Notes under the pieces: model-generated | Seen by the model: the letters and a program-made list of their open reading frames with translations, nothing else | Database searches by the model: none | What the model was told of the DNA's origin: nothing | Shown: in pieces, positions 36,003 through 48,239 of the stretch | Layout of the letters: the number at the start of each line of letters is the position of its first letter | Position numbering within the stretch: position 1 is the stretch's first letter | Program-made: the position numbers and the translations under genes | Assembly: GCA_022432975.1 (NCBI GenBank) | Contig: CM039505.1 | Coordinates: 20,963,338 to 21,027,337 of the forward strand | Length of the DNA: 64,000 bases | From: Begonia masoniana | Lineage: Eukaryota; Streptophyta; Magnoliopsida; Cucurbitales; Begoniaceae | Direction: 5' to 3'

Positions 36003-36310
36003 ATCGGTGAATGAAGTTCACCGGTGGATGTAGTGTGTTAAATCCATCATATGATGTAGAAAGTCTTTTGTCATTTAGTGACCGGTGGACGACGTGTGTA
36101 AAATCCATCAGATGATGTGGAAGAAGTTTGTCGTTTAGTCACCGGTGGATGTAGTGTGTTAAATCCATCGGATGATGTAGAAAGTCTTTTGTCGTTTAGT
36201 GACCGGTGGACGACGTGTGTAAAATCCATCGGATGATGTAGAAGAAGTTTGTCGTTTAGTCACCAATGGATGTCGTTTGATAAACCTATCAGATGATGTC
36301 GAGTATTCTA
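36003..36310 (+). repeat. About 60-bp tandem repeats in E3 5' LTR
   Basis: Five or so degenerate units alternating ACCGGTGGATG and CCATCGGATGATGT cores separated by TTTGTCGTTTAGT. The second copy is at 45659-45970. The core is shared with the single-copy tail after the minisatellites in E1 and E2 (about 5181-5400), so it is probably the ancestral repeat from which the 25-bp unit was drawn. Confidence 0.8.
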
Positions 36311-36688
36311 ACCATCGGTGGATGTGAGTAATATGTTTTATCGTTTTGTCACCGGAAGAGGACTTCTACTATCTATTTTAGTCTCTTCCGTTGACTTTGT
36401 ACAGCTGCAGACGCGTTTGACTTTTGAAACTTATGAAGTATTTCACGATTTAAACCTCTATTTCTTTTAGCCGTTTATCTCTTACATTTCAAACAATGTT
36501 CATAGTTTTATTTAACTCTATTTTTACTCAAATGATTTCCACTGCAAGCTTTTTTTTTTACGTTTGAGGTTTTAGAAAATGTCAAATTTTGACTTTCGAG
36601 CGAAGTTTTAAATTTAGTCCAAAGTTTTCTAATTATGTTCGAGCTATGAGTAACGAACCAGGTTCAGAAAACTCAGGGCGTTACAGTA

Positions 36689-36700
36689 TGGTATCGGAGA
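36689..36700 (+). other. Primer-binding site (E3)
   Basis: TGGTATCGGAGA, one base (A to G) less similar to the initiator Met primer than in E1. Confidence 0.8.
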
Positions 36701-36822
36701 CATTCAGTTAAACCGTTCAAAAGATTACTCATCAGTGCCAATCGTTGCATGGAAGTACTTCAACAATTGTAAGTGTTTATGTTAACCTTATTTAATAGAT
36801 ATTTAAGAGTGGAATTAACCCT

Positions 36823-37856
36823 GTGCAGGAACTTAGTACAATTGCCAGACGCCCAGGAAGACCTAGAGTGCCAAGAGAAATGCCAAAAGTGAGAGGTGAA
36901 GAGAAGCCTAGTGTGATTAGGCAGCTGACAGATTTAGTGCGTCAGCAAACTGATTTAGTGCGCCAACAGTCTGACCAACTAGGAGTACTGTTAAACCAAG
37001 AGACACAAGGAAGTGCCAACTCGGGTTCTAGCGGTGAACATTCTGGAGATAGATTCCGGAGACTAAGACCACCCACATTTGATGGACAGTCATCTGATCC
37101 AGTTATTGTTGAAGGATGGCTTAGAAAGATTGAGAGTATGTTTAGGTGTGCCAACATAGGAGAAGGAGACAAGGTCACGTTGGCAACATTTCATTTAGCC
37201 GGTGAAGCTCAACTCTGGTGGGAAACAATAGAGACCACCACAGATGTTTTAGTGATGTCTTGGTTACAATTCAAGGACCTTTTCTATGAGAAGTATTTTA
37301 ACAGCACTGTCTAGACCGCGAAGAAGTTGGAGTTTCTGAACTTGAAGCAGACAGAGTCTATGGCTGATTACAGTAGCCAATTCGAGTCCCTGTCCAGGTT
37401 TGCTGGACATTTTTCTCATAAGGAAGAGGATAAGGTGTTCAAATTTGTGCATGGACTGAAGCCGGAGATTTACCGAGGAGTCAAACTCTGTGGCATTAAA
37501 GGCTTGACATTTAGTGAAGTTGTGTCCACTGCTCTAGAAGTGGAAGAAGCTGAAAAGAAGTGTGCTGGACCAAAGGAGGTTCCACAAAAGTTTATCCAGC
37601 CACACCATCAGAGGGGAATGAAGAGGCCTATTGAGGGCCAGAGTGGCCAAGGATCTGGAAGAAGGTACAGAATACCCAGAAGTTCCCTCAGTGCCCGAAA
37701 TGTTTGAAGAATCACTTGGGGGAGTGTAGATTTGGAACGGGTAAGTGCTTCAACTGTGAAGAGGTTGGACACTTGTACAAGGATTGTCTAAAGCCCCGGG
37801 TCATTCGATGTTTCCATTGCAACAAGGTTAGCCATGTCAACAGAGACTGACCAGCT
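36823..37856 (+). pseudogene. gag: E3 gag (start codon lost)
   Basis: Gag domain ([57 protein letters not shown]) then two CCHC-type knuckles (CFNCEEVGHLYKDC; the second, CFHCNKVSHVNRD, has TGA for its last Cys at about 37849). The ATG used by E1 (ATGGCC) is ATTGCC here at 36841; the open frame reaches upstream only to a GTG at 36823. One in-frame TAG at 37312-37314 and a frameshift at about 37660 also break it. Confidence 0.92.
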
Positions 37857-39182
37857 TTGAAGGGTGGCCCTGTCAAGATTAAGCCAAGAGTATTCTCCAT
37901 GATGGAGTCATGTGGTGAGGACCAGCCTGCTGTAGTGTCAGGTACAATACTGATTAACTCTATACCTACTTTTACTTTGATAGATTCGGGTGCAACACAT
38001 TCTTTTATAGCCTCTGCATTTGCTGATAAGTTAGATGTACGGTTTACTTCTTTTGAGCATGTATTCAAAGTTGCTTTACCCTCTAGTGAACGCATGCACT
38101 CTAACCAAATGATGCCTGATAGTGTTGTATTAGTAGAAAACATGAATTTGCCTGCCGATCTCATTGTTATGGACATAATGGGATTTGATGTAATCCTAGG
38201 AATGGATTGGTTATTTAAACATTATGCCACAATAGATTGTAGGACTGGAGTTATTAGTTTTCAACCCCCTGGTGGTTTAAACCAAACCTTCCAAGCTCTG
38301 AAGAAGAGTAAGGAAATGACTGTAATGACTTCTGTCAATTGTAGACCCTCCCCATGTAGAGAGTATTTGTGCTTTTTGGCCAGTGTTTTAGACACACAGC
38401 TAGTAGAAAAAGCGAGCCCCGAAAATGTTTTAGTTGTCCAAGATTTTCCAGAAGTATTTCTAGATGACCTTTCTGGCTTGCCACCAGATAGGGAAATTGA
38501 GTTTGTTGTGGATGTTTACCCCGGCGCTGAGCCTGTATCTAAGAATCCATATAGATTAGCACCAACAGAACTTAAGGAATTGAAGAAACAGTTGGAGGAT
38601 CTGTTGGAGAAAGGGTTCATACGCCCTAGCTTTTCACCGTGGGGTGCACCTGTCCTTTTTGTCAAAAAGAAAGATGGATCAATGCGTATGTGCATTGATT
38701 ATAGAGAATTGAATAAGTTAACAGTCAAGAACAAGTACCCTTTGCCGAGGATTGATGACTTATTTGACCAGCTTAAGGGTGCAAGAATTTTCTCTAAGAT
38801 TGACCTTAGATCCGGTTATTACCAGCTGAAGGTTAAATCTGAAGATATTCCAAAGACTGCCTTTCGCACAAGATATGGACATTATGAGTTTTTTGTTATG
38901 TCTTTTGGTTTGACAAATGCACCAGCAGCCTTCATAGATCTTATGAATAGGGTGTTTCGCGAGTATTTGGACAAGTTTGTCATTGTATTCATAGATGACA
39001 TTCTAATCTATTCTAGAACTAAGGAGGAGCATGCAGGACACTTAAACTTGGTGTTAGGATCACTGAGGCAGCGCCAACTTTATGCCAAATTTTCTAAGTG
39101 TGAATTTTGTTTGGACAGAGTTCACTTTCTTGGTCACGTGATTTCTGAAGATGGAATATCTGTCGATCCAGCCAAGGTTTAA
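37857..39182 (+). pseudogene. pol: E3 protease and reverse transcriptase
   Basis: 441-codon open frame. Protease signature [10 protein letters not shown]; reverse transcriptase with [43 protein letters not shown] and the intact catalytic [11 protein letters not shown]. It ends where a Gln codon became TAA (39180-39182), just before the thumb. This is the best-preserved polymerase in the window. Confidence 0.95.
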
Positions 39183-40101
39183 GCAGTCAAGGAGTGGCCC
39201 CAACCGAAGAATGCCACTGATATTCGAAGTTTCCTTGGATTAGCAGGATATTATAGAAAATTTATCGAGGGATTTTCAAAGATTGTACACCCCTTACTAG
39301 GTTAACAAGGAAAAATGTGAAGCATATGTGGACTGAAGAATGTGAACGTAGCTTTCAGACCTTGAAATAGAAACTGACCAATGCTCAATCTTAACCCTTC
39401 TAGTTGAAGATGGTAAATTTAGTATTTATTGTGATGCTTTCAAAATTGGACTAGGTTGTGTGTTGATGCAAGATGGAAAGGTTATAGCTTATGCTTCTAG
39501 GCAGTTAAAAGTACATGAAAAGAATTACCCTACACATGACTTAGAATTAGCTGCTGTGGTCTTCGCATTAAAGATTTGGAGGCACTATCTGTACGGACAA
39601 ACTTGTGAGATATTTTCGGATCATAAGAGTCTGAAATACATTTTCACGCAAAAGGAACTGAATATGAGGCAACGTAGGTGGTTGGAGTTTGTCAAAGATT
39701 ATGATTTTGAGATTAAGTACCACCCTGGCAAGGCGAATGTAGTGGCTGATGCCTTGAGTAGAGTGACTCCTTCGGTCTCTACATTGACTCTAGACATACC
39801 GATAGCTTTAGAGACAGAATTCCAAAGATTCAACCTGGAAGCTGTGTCTATGACAGCCATGCTTTCGGTCATATCTTTGAGGCCTACTATTTTGGGGAGA
39901 ATAAAAGAGGTTCAAATGAATGACACTGAATGCAATAAGTATAAGTTGTGCATGGATTCTACTAACAAGTCGGATTTCAACTGCTCAGTTGATGGAATTC
40001 TCAAGTTTCGAAATTGATGGTTTGTTCCGGCTGATACTGAACTTAGAAAGGGAATCCTATCTGAGGCACATTCTTCTAGACTCTCTGTTCATCCCAGAGG
40101 T
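39183..40101 (+). pseudogene. pol: E3 reverse transcriptase thumb and RNase H
   Basis: 39183-39459 is out of frame, with a 1-bp loss near 39285, an in-frame TAG near 39368 and a further 1-bp loss near 39386. From 39460 the frame is open to 40017 with [37 protein letters not shown] and NVVADALSR. The YCDAS catalytic Asp lies just upstream of this frame's start as YCDAF. An Arg-to-TGA change ends it at 40017; the linker to integrase follows. Confidence 0.9.
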
Positions 40102-41318
40102 ATGAAAATATACAGAGATCTCAAGCAACATTATTGGTGGCCAGGTATGAAAAGAAGTGTGGCGGAGTATGTGGAGTCCTGTCTGATCTGCCAGCAAGTC
40201 AAAGCTGAACATCAGAGGCCTGCTGGAACATTACAACCCTTACCAGTTCCCGAATGGAAATGGGAACAAATAACGATGGATTTTATTATAGGATTACCTA
40301 GAACAGCAAGGGGTCACGATGCAATTTGGGTAATAGTTGATCGTTTAACCAAATCTGCTCACTTTCTGCCAATGAAGATAACATACTCGATGGATCAACT
40401 GGCTGAGTTGTATGTGCGTGAAGTTGTTAGACTGCATGGAGTTCCAAGCACTATAGTTTCAAACCGAGACTCTAGATTTACATCTAAGTTTTGGAAAAGT
40501 TTGCACAAGGCTATGGGAACACAGCTTAGTTTTAGCACGGCTTTCCACCCTCAAACAGATGGACAATCTGAAAGAACCATTCAAACATTAGAGGATATGC
40601 TCCGTGCATGTGTCTTAGACTTTCAAGGTTCATGGAGCAAATACTTGTCCTTGATTGAATTTTCTTATAACAACAGTTTTCAGGCAATAATAGGCATGGC
40701 GCCATACGAGGCATTGTATGGACGAAAGTGCAGATCTCTATTGTATTGGGATGAAGTTGGAGAAGCACAATTGATTGGTCCTGACATCGTACAGCAAACA
40801 GTGGAGAAAATTGCTCTTATCCGACAAAGAATTTTGACAGCTCAAAGCCGGCAGAAAAGCTATGCAGACAAAAGGCGAAGAGAACTGGAATTTAAAGTAG
40901 GTAATGAAGTTTTCCTTAAGGTGTCACCTTTCAAAGGAGTGGTGAGATTTGGAAAGAGGGGAAAGTTGAACCCCAGATTTATTGGACCATTCACTATTCT
41001 GAAGAGAGTTGGAGAGCAGCCTATCAGTTGCAGCTACCGGCGTCTATGGATGGGATACACAGTGTGTTCCATGTTTCTATGTTGAAGAAATGCATAAGGG
41101 ATCCATATCAAATCGTGGAACAGAAAGACCTTGAGATTCATCCTACCCTTGCCTACGAAGAGAAACCAGTAAAGATCTTAGATTATGCAGTGAAGGTATT
41201 GCGCAACAAAGAGGTTCCACTAGTGAAAGTCTTGTGGCACAACCAGAATATTGAGGAAACAACTTGGGAACGCCAGCAAGACATGATGGACCAACATCCA
41301 GAGTTATTCAGGTACTAA
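40102..41318 (+). pseudogene. pol: E3 integrase and chromodomain
   Basis: A single frame 40102-41085 covers most of the integrase: finger end ([11 protein letters not shown]), DDE core ([34 protein letters not shown] with Asn where E1 has Asp, [11 protein letters not shown]) and GPY/F region. A 1-bp loss at about 41011 shifts the frame; the chromodomain (VLRNKEVPLVKVLWHN, EETTWERQQDMM) is read in 41028-41318 and ends HPELFRY. The Asp-to-Asn change does not affect the neighbouring RDSRF Asp. Confidence 0.93.
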
Positions 41319-41353
41319 ATTTTGAGGACAAAATTCTTTTAAGGAGGGTAGAT

Positions 41354-41372
41354 TGTAACACCCGGTTCTATC
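41354..41372 (+). repeat. E3 3' LTR, first 19 bp
   Basis: TGTAACACCCGGTTCTATC directly after the polypurine tract. The next 254 bp expected from the 5' LTR (34621-34874) are absent, replaced by the composite at 41373-44529. Confidence 0.9.
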
Positions 41373-44300
41373 TGTAATATCCTGCTTGTACGGATTTTTG
41401 GTTTTAATATATTATATTCATATTTTTATATATGTGGCATTCTTGGTAAATATGTCGAATCAAGTCAGTTTCTCAAACGGAAAGCGTCATTACGACTTTA
41501 ACGATTAATAGAATTTTAAGGAATTATGAATTTTCGCGTTTAGACTCTATGAATTCCGAGTAACATACATTTCTCGTATTAAAATAACGTTTTCGTCAAA
41601 TGTAAACGAGGGTGGGGTCCAAATTGCGACACGGACAGTTTTAATATAGCCCTGGGTAATGAATGAGAAATTATTGGCAAAAGATGGGAGTTTTGCGAGA
41701 ATTCGCTCGTTAGCCGATTAAACGAAACGCAGAACGAACAAGAGCCTACGGTGCAAAATGGTAATTTGAAACCAAATTTTATAAAATATCAAAGCACCCT
41801 CTTCTCCCAGTGTCCCCCCCAACCCCTTTTTTTTTGTTTTATTCTCTTTTCTTCTCTGCTTCTCACGATTTCCAGAGACAATTCTCTCTTCTCCCTCGCG
41901 ACTTCTCTCTCGGCCGCGACGCATTTCTCATTCGATCCGACCTCGTTCTTCCCCGTTCTTCCCGTGTTTCTCTTTTTCTCTTCCGGTCAACGCTCCTAGG
42001 TATTATTCTATATAGTTTTAGAGCATTTATTTCGATCATTTCAGAGTTTGGACAATTAGGGTTTCGTTAGGGTTCGTGTTAAAAATGAGATTTAGGATTC
42101 GTAATTAATAGGTTAGCAGTGATTAAGTATATATTGCACGTATTTGACGTTATTGGGCGAAGTTAAATCAATTTGTGAAAATGTTAAAAAGTTAGGGATT
42201 TTCGGGTTTTTGAGGAAAAACTCGTTAATTGAAGTCTTCGATTATCGAGCATTAAATTGATGTTATAAATGCTTCGATTAGCTAAATTAAGAAATTAGGA
42301 AAAATTCTTTAGTTAAGGTTTGTAATTTGGACGTTAATAGCTCAAATTGGTTTTAACGGCGAATATCGTGTTTTGCCACAGAGACACGACTCCCGTGGAC
42401 GAAGCTTGAGTTTCTGCGCGCTCAAGGTAAGTTCTCGTGACTTACTCTGACCGATTGGTCTACACCGTACTTCGATTTAGCGTCGAGGATCTTGGAGGAT
42501 TGATCGTCAACTGCCATCACTCCTCGGGTGGAGGGATCTCGTAGTCACCTGTAACGGGATCACCTACACCATACAGACATCTATGAGATAATTAAATCTC
42601 AGTAAGCTACGTAAATGCAGATGCATGCGTGCAGTGCATATGAAGTTCAGAAAACATGCATATCAGACATATCAGGTCATTTCATACAGATTGCCACCGA
42701 GATATCAGCCCTCTAAATGGAAAGGATACATCCCGCGGTCGGACTACCACTTTCGATTTAGAGGAGGGGGGTACATGCTCACAAACCCTACAGCCATGCC
42801 TGAGCCCCATCCCGCGTGACCAGATACAGATTACGTATTTTCGTTCATTATTCATTTCATTTGAAAACTCGTGCAGAAATCCATTTTCATGCCATTTTGA
42901 AACACGTGATGCATGAACAGTTATAAGCATAATGTAACCATACAATAAGTAAACACATGTATACCATCAAGACCGAAATAAACTAACCTATAAACAATTA
43001 AACCTAACTACCCAACCAAAAGCAGATTAAACAAACAACTCTTCAGGGATCCTCGATACGACATCGAAGTATGGTGTAGACCGATTGGTCAAAGTAAGTC
43101 ACGAAAACTTACCTCGCGTCCGTTGCAGCTTAAGCTCCGTCCACGAGCGTTATTTGTCTGAGGCAAAACCACAACAATTATCAATATCACGTGTTTAAAC
43201 TCCTAATCGTTCGAATTCAACAAAACCTTAACTAAGGAATTTTCCTAAAATATTAACCTAACTAATCGAAGTATTTAAACAACGATTAACGCTCGATAGT
43301 TTAAAATCACAATTAACGAGTTTTCCTAAAAACCCGAAAATTCTCAAATTTAACATTTCTCGCAATTCACTCTAACGCCGTCCAATAACGTTCAATACGT
43401 CCTTTATATCGTTAATTACTATAAACCTATCAATTTCGGACCCTAATTTGGGTTCGGTAAAAACCGACCCGAAACTTCGAACGCGCGTAACTTTCGCGTC
43501 GGTTATCGGAATCGAACGATTCTAGCGGCCACGCGCTCCTCTAATAACCTATTTTAATCTGCCAAAAGGAATTTTAAAACAATCGACCGTAGCTAGGTCA
43601 ATTGCAGCAAAACCCGAATCTGCCCTAAACTGGGAATTTCACCATTTTCGGTTTTTCATCAATTCTCATCAATTTCCTCACCAATCAACCCTAATTAGCC
43701 TCAATTAGCCTAAACAAACCGAAATCACGAGGCAACACACCGAAAACCGAAATCCCCCAATTCGGTACTCTCAGATTTTCGCTCAAATTGAGCACAACAC
43801 GGCCAGGCGACCTTCGCCGGCCTAAGCCCAGTCATTTCACGCCGAGGCTAGCCAAAAATGGCCGGTGATCGGAGCTCAATCGAGCTCGACACCCTCGGCC
43901 TCCAAAAGAACCAAAAACAGGGCGAAGAATCAATTACCGGTTCGGTTCGTGCGCGAGACGGGCCGGAGATCGCACGTCGCCGTCGTCTGCCTGAGAACGG
44001 CGAGAAATCGCCGGCGTTGGCTGTCGGAGGGGCATCGCTCGTCTCTGTCGTCGGGCTGTCGTCGGGAGCTCGGGTCGCGGTGAAGCAGAATGGCTTCGAG
44101 CCATTCTGTTTGCTTTTTAATTAAAATTTAGATTTTAATTTTAATTTTATTTATTTCATTATTTGTTTTAATTAGTTTATTTATTTATTGAACGTCACTA
44201 CCTCTCATGTTTTCAACCGTTTCGAATTTCTTATTTCACCAATAAATCCAACTTATTATCTGGGTTCTATTAAAACAGTCCGTTCACAAATCGGACCTCG

Positions 44301-44529
44301 TTTACTATTTTTACTAAAACGTCCTTTATATTACGAAAAGCGTATTTACTCGGAATATATCGATATTATCCCAAAAATTCGTTAAATTTCTTTAAAATTC
44401 CTATTAATTGTTAGGATCGTCTTGACGCTTTCTTTTCGTAAAACGGACCTGATTTGACATATTTACAAAAATGCCATCCTATATTAAAATAATAATATCC
44501 TCAAAAATCCGTACGAGTCGGATATTACA
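41373..44529. mobile_element. Inverted composite of two half-LTRs
   Basis: Both ends read TGTAATATCC inward. Left arm 41373 to about 42500 is the 5' part of an LTR in plus orientation (U3, pyrimidine-rich leader, donor-like CTCAAG|GTAAGT at about 42426). Right arm about 42500-44529 is the 5' part of a related LTR in minus orientation, with donor-like CGAG|GTAAGT near 43115 and acceptor-like GGTGTAG|GTGAT near 42566. Both lack the LTR 3' end. The arms are clearly homologous near the tips and around the donor sites. No target duplication is visible. No coding sequence. Confidence 0.8.
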
Positions 44530-46341
44530 CTTAGGTAAGTTTTCCCTCATTTCTCTTATGATATAGTGGTTAAATACCTGAAGGAGTACAATGTGAGGAT
44601 TTCGGGGATGCTAAGATTGAGTGTAGATTCGGGTTTTAGTGATAAAGGGGGAATGCTCGGGTAGTAGAGTTTCTAACTGGATTCCTCAAACCACTGTTTG
44701 ATTCTTGGTGAGGTTTAGTGAAGTTTTGATTTATATTCTGTTATGAACTTAAGTGAGCAGATTTCCGAAGTAGCTAGCGACCAGACAATTTCCAGAAGCC
44801 AGGTAAGTAAAGTTTGCATGTGCCTTCGGGCCTACATCACAAAACAGTAGGGTTATGTATCTTGTGAATGATTTTTTATGTCATGCATCATGTTTTTGAA
44901 AGATTACGAAAATGAATTTCCATGTAGGGATGGTAAGGCATGAACTGAATGTGACAGACAAACTATTAAGGGAACTAATCCACCCCTTAACTTATGAAGG
45001 GATTTATAACGTTGGGAGAATTGATCCCACTCCCAAGGAAACAGAGGGATCAGATCAGCTATTAAGGGAATTCATCTGCCCCTTAATCGAGTAGAGGATG
45101 TATAACATTGGGAGAATTGATCCCACTCCCAAGGGAACCGAGGGATCAGATCAGCTTAAGAACGAATGTGAATGCAATTGAGATGAGAAAGTAGAAATTG
45201 CATCTTTAGGAATTTACGTTTCAGTATTTCATTTCATTACTGCTTTACTTACTTAGCATTAAGCTAATAGATGAGTTTTGTGATGTAGGTGTTGAGGATA
45301 CTGCAGGTGAATTCTCTGAGTTTGCTAAAGAATAGGCTGGTTGGAGGAGCACATTCATGCCTCGACTTGGTGGACTGATGGGGCGGTTTAGCTGGTGTCT
45401 GTAGATACGGAGGTTTAGTGAACCATGGTTTCATTTAAGTATGTCAAGTTTTCCTCTAATGACATAAATGATTTTAAGGTCTAAAAGCATTTTTGAGACT
45501 TCTCTAATATTAGTACTCTATTGGTTTTAATATTTGTTTTTACTAGATTTCGAGTAATGAAAGGAGTTGAAATGTTGTTCTGTTTTCTGTTGGATTTTAT
45601 GAAGTTATTTAGGGTCAGGTGGTTTTGAATGTTTTGAGTAAAGATTGCAAATTCCACCATCGGTGAATGAAGTTCACCGGTGGATGTAGTGTGTTAAATC
45701 CATCAGATGATGTAGAAAGTCTTTTGTCATTTAGTGACCGGTGGACGACGTGTGTAAAATCCATCGGATGATGTGGAAGAAGTTTGTCGTTTAGTCACCG
45801 GTGGATGTAGTTTGTTAAATCCATCGGATGATGTAGAAAGTCTTTTGTCGTTTAGTGACCGGTGGACGACGTGTGTAAAATCCATCGGATGATGTAGAAG
45901 AAGTTTGTCGTTTAGTCACCGGTGGATGTCGTTTGATAAACCTATCGGATGATGTCGAGTATTCTAACCATCGGTGGATGTGAGTAATATGTTTTATCGT
46001 TTTGTCACCGGAAGAGGTCTTCTACTATCTATTTTAGTCTCTTCTGTTGACTTTGTACAGCGGCAGACGCGTTTGACTTTTGAAACTTATGAAGTATTTC
46101 ACGATTTAAACCTCTATTTCTTTTAGCCGTTTATCTCTTACATTTCAAACAATGTTCATAGTTTTATTTAACTCTATTTTTACTCAAATGATTTCCGCTG
46201 CAAGCTTTTTTTTTTACGTTTGAGGTTTTAGAAAATGTCAAATTTTGACTTTCGAGCGAAGTTTTAAATTTAGTCCAAAGTTTTCTAATTATGTTCGAGC
46301 TATGAGTAACGAACCGGGTTCAGAAAACTCGGGGCGTTACA
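44530..46341 (+). repeat. E3 3' LTR, remainder
   Basis: Resumes at CTTAGGTAAG, equivalent to 34875, and runs to GGCGTTACA. Nearly identical to 34875-36685, including the 60-bp tandem repeats (45659-45970). Followed by the GAAAC duplication. Confidence 0.93.
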
Positions 46342-46346
46342 GAAAC

Positions 46347-47114
46347 TGGTACTCCGTGCAGTCTCACAACCTCCTGTACATAAAGCTCGGCGAGCTGGTC
46401 CATCGAAGATGTCATCTTCACAGATAAGAAGTGAGCCAACTTCGTCAATCGATCCACAATCACCAAGATGCCGCCATGACCCTTAGTCATCCTCGGGAGC
46501 CCCACAATAAAATCCATGGAGATCTGCTCCCATTTCCACTCCGAAATAGGAAGTGGCTGTAGTGTTCCGGCCGGCCTCTGGTGTTCTGCTTTCACCTGTT
46601 GACAGACTAAACAGGTTTCGACATATTTGGCAACCTCTCTCTTCATGTTTGGCCACCAGAAGTGTTGCTTTAAGTCTCGGTACATCTTGGTACTTCCCGA
46701 GTGCACAGAATAAGCTGAAGAATGCGCCTCAGCCAATATCTCCTTCCTTAGCTCCTCATCGTTAGGCACGTACCACCTATGCCTAAATTTCAGAATACCA
46801 TCCTCTGATAAATGGAAATCCGAGGAATCCTCAGATGTCAAGCCCAACCGAAACTCCTCGCACTCCATATCTTTCTGCTGAGCTTCGCGTATTTTATCCA
46901 GAATAGTCGGCCTGAGAGAAATATTGGTGAGCATACTGGACAACTCTGCCACTATCTCCACATCAAACCTCTCAATCTCAGATCGCAATGTAACCGACAT
47001 CGCTGCAAGTGAAGGTTGACTCGCAGAAGGCATTCGACTTAAAGCATCAGCGACCTTGTTCGCCTTCCCTTGATGGTACTTGATATCGAAATCGTAGTCT
47101 TTCACGAATTCCAG
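46347..47114 (-). pseudogene. pol: E4 RNase H end and integrase N-terminal half
   Basis: Minus-strand frame with no stop. It starts in the RNase H C-terminus ([27 protein letters not shown]), then the linker, then the integrase HHCC finger ([16 protein letters not shown]) and the core up to [10 protein letters not shown], where E3 inserted. At the other end E5 cut between RRWL (56374 side) and EFVKD. The E4 open frames here are cleaner than those of E1-E3. Confidence 0.93.
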
Positions 47115-48239
47115 TGAAAGAGAAATAGGGGGTAAAATACACAAAACAAAACAGATTAAACTTGCAGCGGAGGATGTAGTAAAAATGGCTCAAAAACAGA
47201 ATGCGGAAGAAAAATGACAGAATGCAATGGAGGAGAAAAGGAATGTGGAAAACCCTTGGCTGACCGAGAAGCTAGCTTATGTTATGCTTCTCGGTGCATG
47301 CCTTCCCATGGAAAGGCAACAACTGCTGGGCCTGGTTGCCATCCTCAGCCTTTTAAACTCTGATAACAGAGAGGGAGGGAAAGTAAGAGATCACAGCCAC
47401 CGTAAGACTGATGATCAATAGAGGCACACTCCTCATGGCAGAGCCTTGGCTTACCTTGACGGCAACCAGAAATCCTTCTGGATTTTCAGAGAGAGCAAAA
47501 TAAGTTTGTATTGATCAAAAAATTGTGTACAAACACTAAAAGCGATGCTTAAATGCCTAAGGTGGCTAGGTTAGGAAATCACCAGAGGAGAATCTAGCCG
47601 TTGGAGGGCTTCTACTAGCGTTCGCGAAATGGAAGGCTTCTCCTGACGAGGCTGCTTGCTTGGATTAAGGAAAGGCTTCGGTTGGTTAGCTAATCCAGGT
47701 GGGCAATCCGTGCGCTCGCAGAGTGCTCGCCGTCGATTTCTGAAGCTCGTGGTCGCTCGCTGTGCGATCGTCTGAAGATCGCTTCTCGGTTGCTGAGTGC
47801 TCGCTAGGCTGCTTCGTGAAGCTGAAGTGCAAGCTGCTTTAGTGTTTAAGTGTTCGTGGGCTAAGGCTAATGGGCTGGAATTTATGCCATAAGTTGTGGG
47901 CTTGAAGGTTATACCCAATGTTGCAACCCAACCTTAAAGCCACCACTAATCCTAACCACACAATCTACCCCTAAATGCCTAATTATGCATGACTAAATAT
48001 AAGGACTAAATGTTTGTCAAACTTATATAAAAGGTCATTGTTTGCCAAATTAAAATTAAACTAAAATTATGTGATTAGCTTGGTTACACAATTGATGAAG
48101 GGAAGACAAATTCCCTCTTTAAAATTCCAAGTTTTAAGTAAACCTTTTTCCTACAAAATTCACAAACCAATTAGTAAATAAAATAGTCAAAATGTATACC
48201 TTGGTCTGTGATTGACAATTCAAGATCGTAGGCACATCA
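47115..48239 (-). repeat. E5 3' LTR
   Basis: Minus-strand start TGATGTGCCTACGATC at 48239, end CTATTTCTCTTTCA at 47115 (terminal bases slightly changed from TCTATCA). An ORF on the opposite strand (47227-47421, repeated at 55353-55544) is conserved only because the LTRs are duplicates; I do not call it a gene. Confidence 0.88.

Larger units (their letters stand above)
34602..36685 (+). repeat. E3 5' LTR
   Basis: 2084 bp, TGTAACACCC to GGCGTTACA. The first 271 bp match copy A (17148-17418); the rest matches the E3 3' LTR (44530-46341) with very few differences. Hairpin repeats TTAAGGG...CCCCTTAA occur twice (about 35310 and 35405). Confidence 0.93.
34602..46341 (+). mobile_element. E3: Tekay-type chromovirus inserted in E4 integrase
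   Basis: 5' LTR 34602-36685, primer site 36689-36700, gag-pol 36841-41318, polypurine tract 41341-41348, 3' LTR 41354-41372 plus 44530-46341. Target duplication GAAAC at 34597-34601 and 46342-46346. Protein sequence is close to E1/E2 but its lesions are different, so it is an independent member of the same or a sister family. The 3' LTR lost 254 bp and holds the 41373-44529 composite. Confidence 0.93.

Noticed and set aside
47227..47421. ORF conserved at 47227-47421 and 55353-55544
   Set aside because: Conservation is explained by lying in the two LTRs of E5, on the strand opposite to the element.
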